Shown here: positions 35,975 to 43,928 of the stretch, piece after piece
Position numbering within the stretch: the first letter of the stretch is position 1
Layout of the letters: every line of letters begins with the position of its first letter
NCBI RefSeq assembly: GCF_010731675.1
Contig: NZ_AP022584.1
Span: forward strand, 1,922,001-1,986,000
Length of the DNA stretch: 64,000 nucleotides
Source of the DNA: Mycobacterium marseillense
Lineage (GTDB): Bacteria; Actinomycetota; Actinomycetes; Mycobacteriales; Mycobacteriaceae
Direction of reading: 5' to 3'
The notes under the pieces: model-generated
What the model was told of the DNA's origin: nothing
Databases searched by the model: none
Seen by the model: only the letters and a program-made list of their open reading frames with translations
Position numbers and translations under genes: made by a program

Positions 35975-36814
35975 TTACAGGCGTCCCTCGACGCGCAGTT
36001 CCGGATGCACCCAGTCGGGCGAGCGGCGTTCCTTGAACGAGCGGAAGCCCTCGATGGCCTCGGCGTCGGACAGGCTGGAGCTCATGCCGATGCGGTCATA
36101 CAGCCCCAGGTAGCTGTCGATGCTGGACTTGATGACGCCGCGGGCGCGCGGCGCGGTCCGACAGCATTGCGCGAGCACGTCTTTCGCCGCCTCCAGCAGG
36201 CCCTCGTGCGGCACCACCCGGGTGACCAGACCCCAGTCGAGGGCTTCGACCGCGGTCAGCACCCGTCCGGTGAACATGAGGTCGCGGGTGCGTACCGGGC
36301 CGACGACGCGGGTGAGCATCTGGCTGTAGTAGGTGTCGGCGTAGCCGCGGAACAACTCGGGCACCCGGAAGGTCGCGCGGTCGCTGACCACCGACAGGTC
36401 GCTGCACAACGCGATCTGGAATCCGCCGCCCTGGCACAATCCGTTGACCGCGGACACGATGGGCTTGGCGGAGGTTCGCACCGCGTCGAAAGGCGTCACG
36501 TCCATGCCCAGCGCGGAGCCGAACGTGATCCAGTTGTCCTCGCCTCCCCCGCCGCCCATGTCGCCGCCGGGCGCGAAGACATCGCCGGTTCCGGTGAGCA
36601 CCAGCCCGGCGAGATCCGGGTCCTCGTTGAGACGTCCCACGGCGTAACGGATTCCGAAGTACATCGCGGGACTCAGGGCATTGCGCGCTTCGGGGCGGTC
36701 GATCGTGCACACCGCAATCGGCCCCTGACGCTCGAAGCGCAGATAGGGTGTGCCCAGCCAGTCTCCCTCGGGAGGACGTGGGGTGCTCGGCGGTGTCGAA
36801 GGATTCTGCGCCAC
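35975..36814 (-). CDS. Enoyl-CoA hydratase/isomerase (crotonase) family protein
   Basis: 279 residues. VCTIDRPEARNALSPAMYFG begins the fold; the oxyanion hole is formed by the Gly of GDVFAPGGDMGGGGG and by NGLCQGGGFQIALCSDLS. A Glu in RVPELFRGYADTYY may act as the base. A glycine-rich insertion after the first oxyanion strand is odd but harmless. Expected in fatty-acid or steroid side-chain beta-oxidation. ATG 36814. Confidence 0.9.
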   Translation of the reverse strand: MAQNPSTPPSTPRPPEGDWLGTPYLRFERQGPIAVCTIDRPEARNALSPAMYFGIRYAVGRLNEDPDLAGLVLTGTGDVFAPGGDMGGGGGEDNWITFGSALGMDVTPFDAVRTSAKPIVSAVNGLCQGGGFQIALCSDLSVVSDRATFRVPELFRGYADTYYSQMLTRVVGPVRTRDLMFTGRVLTAVEALDWGLVTRVVPHEGLLEAAKDVLAQCCRTAPRARGVIKSSIDSYLGLYDRIGMSSSLSDAEAIEGFRSFKERRSPDWVHPELRVEGRL

Positions 36815-36901
36815 GGGGCTCCTCTCGGGTCGGCGCCGCTACTGTAGCTCTTACAGTATCCGCGGCCTCGGGCGCCACCCCGATACCGAGCTCCGAGGGG
36901 T

Positions 36902-37198
36902 TCAGGGCCGGCCGCGGCTCCCGGTGCTCGCGTGCTGGCGTTCCAGTTCGCGCAGGCGGCGCGCTTCCCTCGTCAGCCAGGCCAGCCCGGCCGCGGCCGC
37001 CAGCAACGCCACCACGACGGCGGCGATTCCAGCGCCAACCTGGCCCGCGGCGAAGCACGCGAGGCAGATTGCCAACGCCACTACTCCGGCCCCCACGAGA
37101 AGCAAACCCGGGGCTTTGGCGGGATTTTTCAGAGCTTGGCCAACCCGTGGGCGGCTGGATCGTTGATGATCGAGCGGATCTCGAGCCGTGTCTCCCAT
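36902..37198 (-). CDS. Small two-TM membrane protein (98 aa)
   Basis: ATG 37198 with AGGAAGGG upstream (an ATG 11 codons earlier is possible). Two hydrophobic segments at about 32-52 and 56-76 (GLLLVGAGVVALAICLACFA; AGIAAVVVALLAAAAG). Basic ends place both termini in the cytosol. No domain is recognised. Confidence 0.65.
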   Translation of the reverse strand: MGDTARDPLDHQRSSRPRVGQALKNPAKAPGLLLVGAGVVALAICLACFAAGQVGAGIAAVVVALLAAAAGLAWLTREARRLRELERQHASTGSRGRP

Positions 37199-37343
37199 GA
37201 TCCCTTCCTGTAGTGCTGTGTGAGTCGTCATCTACAGCTGTACCCCGTTGCAGGAGTGGGTAATAGTCGCGCGGCGCTTTGTATTGCGCGCCGATGCTGC
37301 GCTATTGCTTTACGGATACGGTCTTTTCGCGAACCTGTTCTCG

Positions 37344-37790
37344 TTATCGCAGGATCTGCGCGAGCTTTCGCCATCGGCGATGCCGGTGGCGGAACATGAG
37401 CCGGACGAAGGCGCGGGTCAGCAGCCCGTGCAGGCCGTCGTCGGTTTCGATCTCGTCGGTGTAGCGGCAGCTGTGCTCGTCGATCGGTTCGAACGTCAGG
37501 CGGTGGTTCCACGTGCGGACCGGTCCGCCGTGTTCGTTGGTGTAGATCTCGGTCGGCTCGAGGCGCTTGATGGTCAGGTGGTGGGTCCAGGCCGGGATCA
37601 CCCCGAACCACCAGAACCGCGCCGATCCCTGGGTGCCGACCTCGATGCGCTCGGGGACGTCGAGGCGGTAGATCCGCAGCACCGGGCTCAGCACGTGGCG
37701 CATCAGCTCGGGCTTGCGCGCCAGGGCGGCCGCGGTCTCGGCCGGGATCGGCAGCTCGGTAGTTAGGGTTACCTTACTCACGGGGTTCAT
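37344..37790 (-). CDS. SRPBCC-like lipid-binding fold protein
   Basis: 148 residues from ATG 37790 (MNPVSKVTLTTELPI). The series of strands FWWFGVIPAWTHHLTIKRLE, GGPVRTWNHRLTFEPIDEHS and the C-terminal helix LTRAFVRLMFRHRHRRWRKL suits the START/SRPBCC fold. No enzyme motif. An ATG 18 codons upstream is in frame but lacks a site. Last protein gene before the tRNA cluster. Confidence 0.7.
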   Translation of the reverse strand: MNPVSKVTLTTELPIPAETAAALARKPELMRHVLSPVLRIYRLDVPERIEVGTQGSARFWWFGVIPAWTHHLTIKRLEPTEIYTNEHGGPVRTWNHRLTFEPIDEHSCRYTDEIETDDGLHGLLTRAFVRLMFRHRHRRWRKLAQILR

Positions 37791-37995
37791 GGTGGCCCAC
37801 TGGGCTCGATCCGGCAAGGGCAGCGCGCCCGGCCGCGACTTCATCTCGCCGAGCGGTTAACCCGACACGGGGTACGGAGTGGGCCGCCACCCGGTGCGGG
37901 AGGCGTCGGGTGAGGCCAGGGCGCTACAGCGCGAGGATGCGGAGGCTAGTGAGGTGGATCAAAGGGCCGACTGGTCATTGACCTGTGTCGATGTG

Positions 37996-38067
37996 TGGTC
38001 CCGGCTGGGATCGAACCAGCGACCTTCCGCGTGTGAAGCGGACGCTCTCCCACTGAGCCACGGGACC
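37996..38067 (-). tRNA. tRNA-Val (anticodon CAC)
   Basis: Full cloverleaf on the minus strand: acceptor GGTCCCG/CGGGACC, anticodon stem TCCGC/GCGGA with loop TTCACAC, T arm GCTGG-TTCGATC-CCAGC, discriminator A. CCA not encoded. Confidence 0.95.
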
Positions 38068-38249
38068 GGCGCCGAGATGGCGAACGAGGTCGAAGACTAG
38101 CACGTGCAGACCCCGACAATACCGGCCGCATCGGCATGCCAGGCGCGACGCGATAGCCTAGACACGGCGCGTACCAAGAAATTTGTATGTGCCCGCTCAC
38201 GTGGACTATCGTCGTGCTTCGCACCGGGCGACGATCTCGCCCGTGGCGC

Positions 38250-38322
38250 GCGGATGTAGCGCAGTTGGTAGCGCATCACCTTGCCAAGGTGAGGGTCGCG
38301 GGTTCGAATCCCGTCATCCGCT
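38250..38322 (+). tRNA. tRNA-Gly (anticodon GCC)
   Basis: Acceptor GCGGATG/CATCCGC, anticodon stem TCACC/GGTGA with loop TTGCCAA, T arm CGGG-TTCGAAT-CCCG, discriminator T. CCA not encoded. Confidence 0.95.
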
Positions 38323-38350
38323 CGAAGGTGCAAGTGGCGTGGATCCCAAC

Positions 38351-38424
38351 GGTGGAGTGGCCGAGTGGTGAGGCAACGGCCTGCAAAGCCGTGCACACGG
38401 GTTCGATTCCCGTCTCCACCTCCA
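38351..38424 (+). tRNA. tRNA-Cys (anticodon GCA)
   Basis: Acceptor GGTGGAG/CTCCACC, anticodon loop CTGCAAA, T arm CGGG-TTCGATT-CCCG, discriminator T38421 followed by an encoded CCA. Confidence 0.95.
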
Positions 38425-38440
38425 AGATTTTGGTTCCCCG

Positions 38441-38515
38441 GCGCGATTAGCTCAGCGGGAGAGCGCTTCCCTGACACGGAAGAGGTCACTGGTTCAATCC
38501 CAGTATCGCGCACCA
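38441..38515 (+). tRNA. tRNA-Val (anticodon GAC), integration site
   Basis: Acceptor GCGCGAT/ATCGCGC, anticodon stem CTTCC/GGAAG with loop CTGACAC, T arm ACTGG-TTCAATC-CCAGT, discriminator A and encoded CCA. The last 24 bases (38492-38515) are repeated exactly at 49871-49894, so the tRNA 3' end is the attachment core. The gene stays whole on the left side of the element. Confidence 0.96.
38492..38515 (+). other. attL core (24-bp direct repeat, left copy)
   Basis: Sequence begins GTTCAATCCCAGTATCG and ends with the tRNA CCA; identical to 49871-49894. Bases outside differ (CTG before, TGTTT after on the left; CTA before, GGTTT after on the right). Confidence 0.94.
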
Positions 38516-38770
38516 TGTTTGACCTGCGGTTTCATCCGCAAAATCGGCCCGCGTGACCTAGATATGACCTGACTCGCTGCAAAACCCGAGAGCGGTTGTG
38601 TCACGCGGCCGTTCATCACTCGTCATCCACGCCCGATGACCAACGCGACCAGATCGCGCGATTCATTCACCGACGAACCGCAGTTTGCTGCGCCCCGTCC
38701 CCCGCGGCCGGCGACAACAGCAGCATCCGTCGCGAGGGCGCCCGACGAGCCGCGGCGTTTGTGCCGGTCC

Positions 38771-38815
38771 CGACATATGTCCGATTCCGACATTTGCGCT
38801 GGTAGCGACATATGT
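38771..38815. promoter_or_regulatory. CGACATATGT repeats, candidate operator
   Basis: CGACATATGT occurs at 38771-38780 and 38806-38815, each containing the palindrome ACATATGT; a related CGACATTTG is at 38788. TGTCCGATTCCGACA (38778-38792) is a near-perfect 15-bp palindrome. The group lies directly upstream of the promoter for the 80-aa/recombinase pair, as expected of a repressor-binding region. Confidence 0.5.
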
Positions 38816-38834
38816 ACGAATTACCTTGCAGCCC

Positions 38835-38864
38835 TTGGCAATTCGGTATCCGGTGGGTTAGCTT
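38835..38864 (+). promoter_or_regulatory. Sigma-A-like promoter, probably leaderless start
   Basis: TTGGCA (38835-38840), 18-bp spacer, TAGCTT (38859-38864); the ATG at 38871 begins 7 nt after the -10 box, the spacing of mycobacterial leaderless transcripts. There is no ribosome-binding site before this ATG. Confidence 0.55.
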
Positions 38865-38870
38865 CAGCGC

Positions 38871-39113
38871 ATGACAACCACCCATGCAATCCTCGCGGAA
38901 CTCGACGCCGCCGGCGTTTTCGCCGGGTTGCCGGTCGACGACGGCGAACTTCTGGTCGCCGCGCTGAGCTTCGACGTCTGCCTACGCGGTGACCCGGCCC
39001 GCTCGATGCGGTCCCGCGCCGCGGCGGTGCGGGCCGGCCGGTGGCCGTGCGTCGACCGCGCCGGCGTCGCCCAGGCGCTCGACGTCGCCGCGAACATCTT
39101 GGACACGATGTGA
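38871..39113 (+). CDS. Small protein coupled to the left-end recombinase (80 aa)
   Basis: Starts MTTTHAILAELDAAGVFAGL; acidic to neutral, helical, two Cys, no known domain. Its stop overlaps the recombinase GTG as GTGA, so both are made together. It could be a directionality or accessory factor for the recombinase (inference from coupling only). Driven by the leaderless-type promoter just upstream. Confidence 0.7.
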   Translation: MTTTHAILAELDAAGVFAGLPVDDGELLVAALSFDVCLRGDPARSMRSRAAAVRAGRWPCVDRAGVAQALDVAANILDTM

Positions 39114-40018
39114 GCGGGCCCGCGCCCCGACCGTTCCCACCGGCATGGGCCGGCCTGGTCGAGGCGTACCTGGTGGCTGAGGCGGGCGCGGGCCGGTCGC
39201 CGGCCACGATCGCCACCCGCCGCGGGCATCTGGCCTTCATGGCCCGCGGGCTCCGATGCGTGCCGGCGCGGGTCACGACGGCCGGCATCCTGGCGTGGAT
39301 GGGCAAGCAACAGTGGGCGATTGAGACGCGCCGCAGTCACCGCGCGACCGCCGTGTCGTTCTTCGGGTGGGCGCACCGCGCCGGCCACCTGGCGACGAAC
39401 CCAGCCGCCGGCCTTCCGGTGATGCGCGCGGCTGCGCCGGCGCCGCGGCCGGCCCCCGATGCGGTGTGGTCGCCGGCGATCGCCGGCGCCGATGCGCGGG
39501 TGCGGTTGATGCTGCGTCTCGCGGCCGAGGCCGGCCTACGGCGTGCCGAGATAGCGCGCGTGCATCGCCGCGATCTGACCCGCGGGCCGGCCGGCGCCGA
39601 GCTCCTGGTCCACGGCAAGGGCGGCAAACTGCGCGTCGTGCCGCTCGGCGACGACCTGGCCGCGGCGATCGCCGATGCCCTATGTCAGACATACCCCGTC
39701 GCCAAGGGGGTACGTCTGACGGACACCCTTTCCGATGGGGTGATACGAAATCACCCCATCGACGGCTACCTGTTCCCCGGCACCGACGACGGTCACCTGT
39801 CGCCGCGGTGGGTCGGCAAGCTCATGACCGGCGCCCTGCCAGACCATTGGACCGCGCACACCCTGCGGCACCGATTCGCCACCAGGGCATACCGCGGATC
39901 CCGCAATCTGCGGGCCGTGCAAGTTCTGCTCGGCCACTCATCGGTCGCGACGACGGAGCGGTACACCGCAGTCGACGACGACGAGATCCGGGCCGCGGCG
40001 ATGGCCGCGGGGTGCTGA
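39110..40018 (+). CDS. Second tyrosine recombinase (XerC/D-like) with palindromic insertion
   Basis: 302 residues from GTG 39110. SAM-like N-terminal domain (10-105), catalytic domain with Arg in AEAGLRRAEIARV (144/145), Lys in HGKGGKLRVVPL, HxxR at 250-253 (HTLRHRF), His276 in LLGHSS and Tyr285 in TTERYT. The full active-site set is present. Residues about 192-219 form an insertion between the beta-hairpin and YLFPG that is encoded by two DNA palindromes. It is unlike the main integrase and too far from attR to be its partner; it may act at another site or resolve dimers of the excised form. Confidence 0.88.
   Translation: MSGPAPRPFPPAWAGLVEAYLVAEAGAGRSPATIATRRGHLAFMARGLRCVPARVTTAGILAWMGKQQWAIETRRSHRATAVSFFGWAHRAGHLATNPAAGLPVMRAAAPAPRPAPDAVWSPAIAGADARVRLMLRLAAEAGLRRAEIARVHRRDLTRGPAGAELLVHGKGGKLRVVPLGDDLAAAIADALCQTYPVAKGVRLTDTLSDGVIRNHPIDGYLFPGTDDGHLSPRWVGKLMTGALPDHWTAHTLRHRFATRAYRGSRNLRAVQVLLGHSSVATTERYTAVDDDEIRAAAMAAGC
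39684..39761. repeat. Two palindromes inside the recombinase gene
   Basis: First: GTCAGACATACCCC (39684-39697), 9-nt spacer, GGGGTACGTCTGAC (39707-39720); arms 14 bp with one mismatch. Second: CGATGGGGTGAT (39733-39744), loop ACGAA, ATCACCCCATCG (39750-39761); arms 12 bp, perfect. Both lie in frame in a segment that family members lack. The first has the arm-spacer-arm geometry of a tyrosine-recombinase core site. Confidence 0.75.
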
Positions 40019-40032
40019 GTAGACGGTCGCCG

Positions 40033-40941
40033 CTACGGCCATGAGAGCCGCAGCACCCTCGCCCTGTCGTCGGCTGCGCGCTGTGACTGCTCGAACGGGT
40101 TCGTAGCTCTCCGCTCCACCAGGTCGACGAGATCCTTCATCAGCCATTGCGCGTGCAAACTCGGGTACAGCAGCTTCCCCGGATCACTTGTCACTCGCGC
40201 CTTGAGGACGCCCGGTTCGTCTGTTTCTTGGAACATTTCGTCGTCGGCCATCCCGAGATACACCCACGGCCGACCGTGGGCGTAGCCGGAACACATCTGC
40301 CAGGAAAGCAGAGGCTTCGACGTCGGCGCGTTCGTGTCCGCGTAGGTGACCGCCTCAGTGCTCCGGTATCCGCCCGTCACGTCAGCCTGAACGGAACCGC
40401 GACTTGCGATCGCACCAAGCCGCGCATACTTGGCTTTCTTCATGGCCGCGTCAGACATGTCGAGTGATTCGAGCGCAGGGTGTTGGTCGTGAAAGTTCTT
40501 GGCATGCCAACGCAACACGCGTTCGACGCGAACGCTTCGCCTCGCCGGATGCAAGATCCAGAACCCCGACGACAGAATTTCGAGCGCACCGCGGACAAGG
40601 GTGAACGGCGCCGCGCTGTGAAGCACGTTGAGGTCGATGAGAAGTGACTTCATCGCATGTAGGTGATCGACACCGGCCACGATGCACATTTGCACCGCAT
40701 GCGAAACCTGAAAAGGATCGCTTGCCCGGTCGTCACCGGCCAACGACGACCCCTGCGACACCGCGAAGTCCATAGGATCGTTAACCCGGTCCATCATTCG
40801 GTCGACGTCTGATGCGAACGTCGCCCACAGCGCGTCAATCTTGTCCGGGCTCAGCGCGTCCCCCCATACGCTGTGCTTACCGCTAGGGTGCCGCGGCCGT
40901 GATCGCGCGGTACACCTCGCGAGCGACGTAGTACCGCCCAT
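40033..40941 (-). CDS. Cargo protein of unknown function (about 302 aa), overlapping fic
   Basis: Start uncertain. The recognisable part begins near LSPDKIDALWATFASDVDRM; no ATG/GTG is near, so ATG 40941 inside the end of fic (59-bp overlap) is taken. Helical protein with VSHAVQMCIVAGVDHLHAMK, RGALEILSSGFWILHPARRS and SWQMCSGYAHGRPWVYLG. I cannot assign a family. The overlap with fic suggests the two belong together, perhaps as effector and partner. Confidence 0.65.
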   Translation of the reverse strand: MGGTTSLARCTARSRPRHPSGKHSVWGDALSPDKIDALWATFASDVDRMMDRVNDPMDFAVSQGSSLAGDDRASDPFQVSHAVQMCIVAGVDHLHAMKSLLIDLNVLHSAAPFTLVRGALEILSSGFWILHPARRSVRVERVLRWHAKNFHDQHPALESLDMSDAAMKKAKYARLGAIASRGSVQADVTGGYRSTEAVTYADTNAPTSKPLLSWQMCSGYAHGRPWVYLGMADDEMFQETDEPGVLKARVTSDPGKLLYPSLHAQWLMKDLVDLVERRATNPFEQSQRAADDRARVLRLSWP

Positions 40942-42067
40942 AGCTGCCGAACGGGCCGTCAACTATGCCTAGTGCCGCCAGCTTCTTCACGGCCGTGTCG
41001 ATGCCCTGCGATGTCTTGTTGAAACGCCGCGCGAGTGCAGGAACGCGGACAATCGGAGTGTCGACGAGAGATTCGACGATGTCTCGCGCAACGCCGCCTC
41101 TGTACCCGCTGTCTTGGAGAATCTGCACGTAATTGCGCTGGGCGTCGAGCATGAGATTGACGCGGCGAGCGGTGTCGATCGCTGAGGCCTCGACTCCGCG
41201 CGAGAAGAACCGTATCCACGAGTCCCATTCACCGGTCTGCGACACCTTCGCGAGCTCGTCCTCGTACTCGCTTCGACGGGATTCGAACCAAGGTGACACG
41301 CTCAGCAGCGGCTCTTGGAGAAGGTCGTCGATCATGAATTGGAGGACGATCAGTAGCCGTCCGATGCGGCCGTTGCCGTCATTGAACGGGTGCAGGGTCT
41401 CGAACTGATAGTGGGTCATTGCGGCGGCAATTAGCGGGTCTCTGTCCCCCCCTGTGGTGATCCATCCCACGAGGTCGCGAACGGCGGCTTCTAGCTCAGG
41501 ACCGGGCGGCATAGGGACAAATCTCGCCGACTCGATCGTTCCGTCGGGGCTGCCGATCGCGACCTGGCAGCGCCTGACACGGCCTGCGTCCCGCGTCTCG
41601 GAGTCTGTTCCGCTGACGAGTTGTTGGTGTGCGTCGAACAGAAGGCTGGTCGTGATGGTGCGATGCTCAGCGACGTAATCGAAAGCGACGTCAGCCGCGT
41701 CCACATAGTTGAGGACTTCCATCAGTGCGGCACTTCTGTCCTCGTCGGCGGCGGGGTCAGCCGCCAAGACGTCATCGATGGGCGCGAACGTACCTTCGAG
41801 CGCGGAAGTGCTTTGCGCCTCACGGCTCAACGTGGGCCGGCGGAGTATCCGGGGGTTGGGTACCTGTCGCGAAGCTTGGTCTAGGTGAGCGAGTGCCCGG
41901 CTAGCGCGGGTGACCGCCCGCCATGTTCCGCCATCGAGTTGAGGCTCGACGCCGAGCGGATGAGCGACGTACGCCGAGTGCTCGTAAGATCGGCCGTTAC
42001 GGCCGTCGGTGCCAGCGATCGGCCACAGATTGCCGATCGGACTTGAGGCGAAGCGCTCTACCTGCAC
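40883..42067 (-). CDS. Fic-domain AMP-transferase with N-terminal inhibitory motif and C-terminal winged helix
   Basis: 394 residues from GTG 42067. Fic motif HPFNDGNGRIGR at 226-237 is complete, so transfer of AMP to a hydroxyl of a target protein is expected. The inhibitory motif [ST]xxxE[GN] is present at 87-92 (TSALEG), marking a class II, self-inhibited Fic. A C-terminal winged helix (about 335-390) includes IVRVPALARRFNKTSQGID. Base composition is lower in GC than its neighbours, fitting recent acquisition as cargo. AGTGTA at 42074-42079 reads as a TACACT -10 box, 6 nt from the GTG. Confidence 0.92.
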   Translation of the reverse strand: MQVERFASSPIGNLWPIAGTDGRNGRSYEHSAYVAHPLGVEPQLDGGTWRAVTRASRALAHLDQASRQVPNPRILRRPTLSREAQSTSALEGTFAPIDDVLAADPAADEDRSAALMEVLNYVDAADVAFDYVAEHRTITTSLLFDAHQQLVSGTDSETRDAGRVRRCQVAIGSPDGTIESARFVPMPPGPELEAAVRDLVGWITTGGDRDPLIAAAMTHYQFETLHPFNDGNGRIGRLLIVLQFMIDDLLQEPLLSVSPWFESRRSEYEDELAKVSQTGEWDSWIRFFSRGVEASAIDTARRVNLMLDAQRNYVQILQDSGYRGGVARDIVESLVDTPIVRVPALARRFNKTSQGIDTAVKKLAALGIVDGPFGSYGRYYVAREVYRAITAAAP

Positions 42068-42073
42068 AATCCA

Positions 42074-42079
42074 AGTGTA
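42074..42079 (-). promoter_or_regulatory. -10 box of a likely leaderless fic promoter
   Basis: TACACT on the minus strand (TANNNT form), 6 nt before the GTG start; no ribosome-binding site precedes the GTG. No convincing -35 box. Confidence 0.35.
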
Positions 42080-42238
42080 CAGGCCCTTGGGTTGATATTA
42101 CATTCGCGAAATTCAAACTCATTTGGTTTTGATTGACCGAAAACAAGCGAAGACCCGGTTCGCTTGGTGACGCAAACGACGAAAGCAAGTGGAGTTGGCG
42201 TGTTTCCGGCAGTGCGATCTCGGGATCGTCGCGATGAT

Positions 42239-42448
42239 CTATCCGCGGGCGCGTGCCTGTAGATACTTCTGCATCGCGGGTCCGGTCTCGATGCGCACCC
42301 GCAGCATCCGCCGATAGCCGGCCATCCAGCATTTCGCCAAGACCAGCTGGCCGCGATACGGGTTCACGGCGCCGATATCGGCGCTCCAGCCGGCGCGCAG
42401 CGCGCGCGTCGCCTCCTGCCGCATCGCCACCCGCCAAGCATCCACCAA
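42239..42448 (-). CDS. Rmf/CrpP-like small protein (69 aa)
   Basis: The core ALRAGWSADIGAVNPYRGQL followed by VLAKCWMAGYRRML has the pattern of ribosome modulation factor/CrpP-fold proteins (Gly-Tyr/Trp, then NPY, then WxxGY), frequent in actinophages. Role may be ribosome binding or another phage-host function; not provable here. Last gene of the leftward operon that starts at xis, 137 bp from the HNH gene. A longer frame across it (41997-42560) is less protein-like. Confidence 0.62.
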   Translation of the reverse strand: MVDAWRVAMRQEATRALRAGWSADIGAVNPYRGQLVLAKCWMAGYRRMLRVRIETGPAMQKYLQARARG

Positions 42449-42585
42449 CGCGGGCCCACAGCGGCGGATCCCACGCGATCAGCGGTTTGTTTTTTTCCTG
42501 GGGGCGGGGAGGGCAGGCGCTAGGCCATGGGGTCGCCTTGGGGCCCGTCCCACGGGTCATTCCCCCTGGTCAGAGGCTTGCTGGT

Positions 42586-43002
42586 TTACCATGTGCGGCT
42601 GGTTACGAAGGCGACGCCGGGTCGTGGGTGGTGGATGCCTCCGCAGCGGTCGCAGTGTTGGCCGGCTGGTGCGTGGCTGTCGTCGTAGTCGTAGTCGTAG
42701 CCGTTGTGGTCGTTGACGACACCGGTGGCGCGGCGGCAGAGGATGCAGGTTCCGCGGTGCTGGCCGGTGGCTCCGACGCACTGATTACAGACTCGATGGG
42801 TGAGAACTGTATTTGCGGGGTCGAGTGGGTCGCCGCCGAGTGAGACTGCGTGGATCTCGTGGACTTCGGGGCTGAGCGGGTGCGGCGTCGGCAGTTCTTT
42901 GTCGACTACTTCGTCGCAGATCCAGCAGACGTCCGCTTCTCGGAGTACGCGTGCGCGGAGTTGGCGCCGGCGGTATCCGTTGGCGTATCGCGGGTTGGTC
43001 AC
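42586..43002 (-). CDS. HNH endonuclease
   Basis: 138 residues. Zinc-knuckle Cys pairs C26-x2-C29 (CWIC) and C72-x2-C75 (CNQC) flank the HNH core EVHEIHAVSLGGDPLDPANT with its His pair, Asn64 and His69. A second CxxC pair (CILC, CDRC) follows a Tyr/Asp-rich segment YDYDYDD. Phage HNH enzymes of this size act beside terminase at cos sites; here no terminase is present, a state known from satellites that borrow helper packaging (inference). Confidence 0.88.
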   Translation of the reverse strand: MTNPRYANGYRRRQLRARVLREADVCWICDEVVDKELPTPHPLSPEVHEIHAVSLGGDPLDPANTVLTHRVCNQCVGATGQHRGTCILCRRATGVVNDHNGYDYDYDDSHAPAGQHCDRCGGIHHPRPGVAFVTSRTW

Positions 43003-43093
43003 GTCCTGGTCCTGGTCCTCGTGGTGGTGGGCTCGGGCCGGCGCTGGCGCCCTACGTCACAACGCCACCGGGATACGCGCCGGCCCAAGCGGT

Positions 43094-43879
43094 CTATCGG
43101 TTGAACCCGGCTTCGAGGCGGCGTTGTTCGCGGGCGCGGGCTTCGGCGGCTTTGTCGGCGCTGTACTGAGCCGAACGCGACATGAAGTCGCCGAGCGTGG
43201 CGAGGCGCAGCGGGATCCCGCGGCGGGCCAGGGTCCAAGCGTCGACGTCGGTCCGCTGTTTGCGGGCCAGGTCGATCGCGGGTTCGAGGTCGGCTTTGCG
43301 TGCGGGCGTGAGGATGAGCGCGGCTCGGCCGGTGTAGTTGATGCCGGCGATGGTGGCCAAGGCGTAGAAGCCGCGCTCGGCTGCGGTCCAGGCTTCAAGA
43401 GCGGTGCGCGCTGCCGCCCAATGGCGCAGGGTGTCGCCGCCTTTGGCGCCGGCAGCGCGGCCATCGGTGAGGTCAAGGGCGGGCACCGCTTCGGCGGCGG
43501 CGGCGAGCGCGTCCGAGTGCTCGGTGAGCGCGTCGGCCCAGCCTTCGAGGATGTCGTCGCCGTGGTCGGCGAGCGCGGCTGCGAGCAGGTCGTCGCCGTG
43601 GCGGCGGGCGGACTCGCCGATGTTCTGCGTAGAGAGCACGCGGTCGAGTAGCAGGCGCGTGACGTCGGGGTCGTCGTGGTAGTCGCGGCCGTTCTCGATG
43701 GCTGCGAAGACGGCGCCGTGCAGATCGCCTGTCGTTACGCCGATTCGGTTGGCGGCATCGCTGAACGCTTGCGCCTGGTCGACCTGTTTGGCGTAGGCGG
43801 CAGGCAGCGGGACGCCGAGTACGTCTGCGGCTTTGGCGACATTCTGCGCGTGGGTTCGCGCCGAAATTAGGTGCTGCAT
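43094..43879 (-). CDS. Alpha-helical phage-type protein of unknown function (261 aa)
   Basis: Ala-rich, almost wholly helical protein starting MQHLISARTHAQNVAKAADV; GESARRHGDDLLAAALADHG and EPAIDLARKQRTDVDAWTLA recur in form. No catalytic motif. The C-terminus is basic and Arg/Glu-rich. Its position before the HNH gene resembles early/lytic-region phage genes. ATG 43879, preceded by GGAAACCCC. Confidence 0.7.
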   Translation of the reverse strand: MQHLISARTHAQNVAKAADVLGVPLPAAYAKQVDQAQAFSDAANRIGVTTGDLHGAVFAAIENGRDYHDDPDVTRLLLDRVLSTQNIGESARRHGDDLLAAALADHGDDILEGWADALTEHSDALAAAAEAVPALDLTDGRAAGAKGGDTLRHWAAARTALEAWTAAERGFYALATIAGINYTGRAALILTPARKADLEPAIDLARKQRTDVDAWTLARRGIPLRLATLGDFMSRSAQYSADKAAEARAREQRRLEAGFNR

Positions 43880-43928
43880 TGCTGGGGTTTCCTTTCGCGA
43901 GGATCAGTGATTCCGTTGGGCCGGGGGG

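Larger units (their letters stand above)
38516..38870. other. Left-end non-coding region of the element
   Basis: 355 bp without a supported gene. It holds TGACCT hexamers near attL (38520, 38554, 38565) that match repeats near attR and may be integrase arm sites, then the operator-like repeats at 38771-38815 and the promoter at 38835-38864. The open frames at 38596-38811 have no ribosome-binding site and no recognisable protein. Confidence 0.6.

Noticed and set aside
41997..42560. 187-codon frame between fic and the HNH gene
   Set aside because: Pro/Arg-rich translation with no ribosome-binding site and it overlaps the start of fic; the 69-aa Rmf-like frame is more protein-like.
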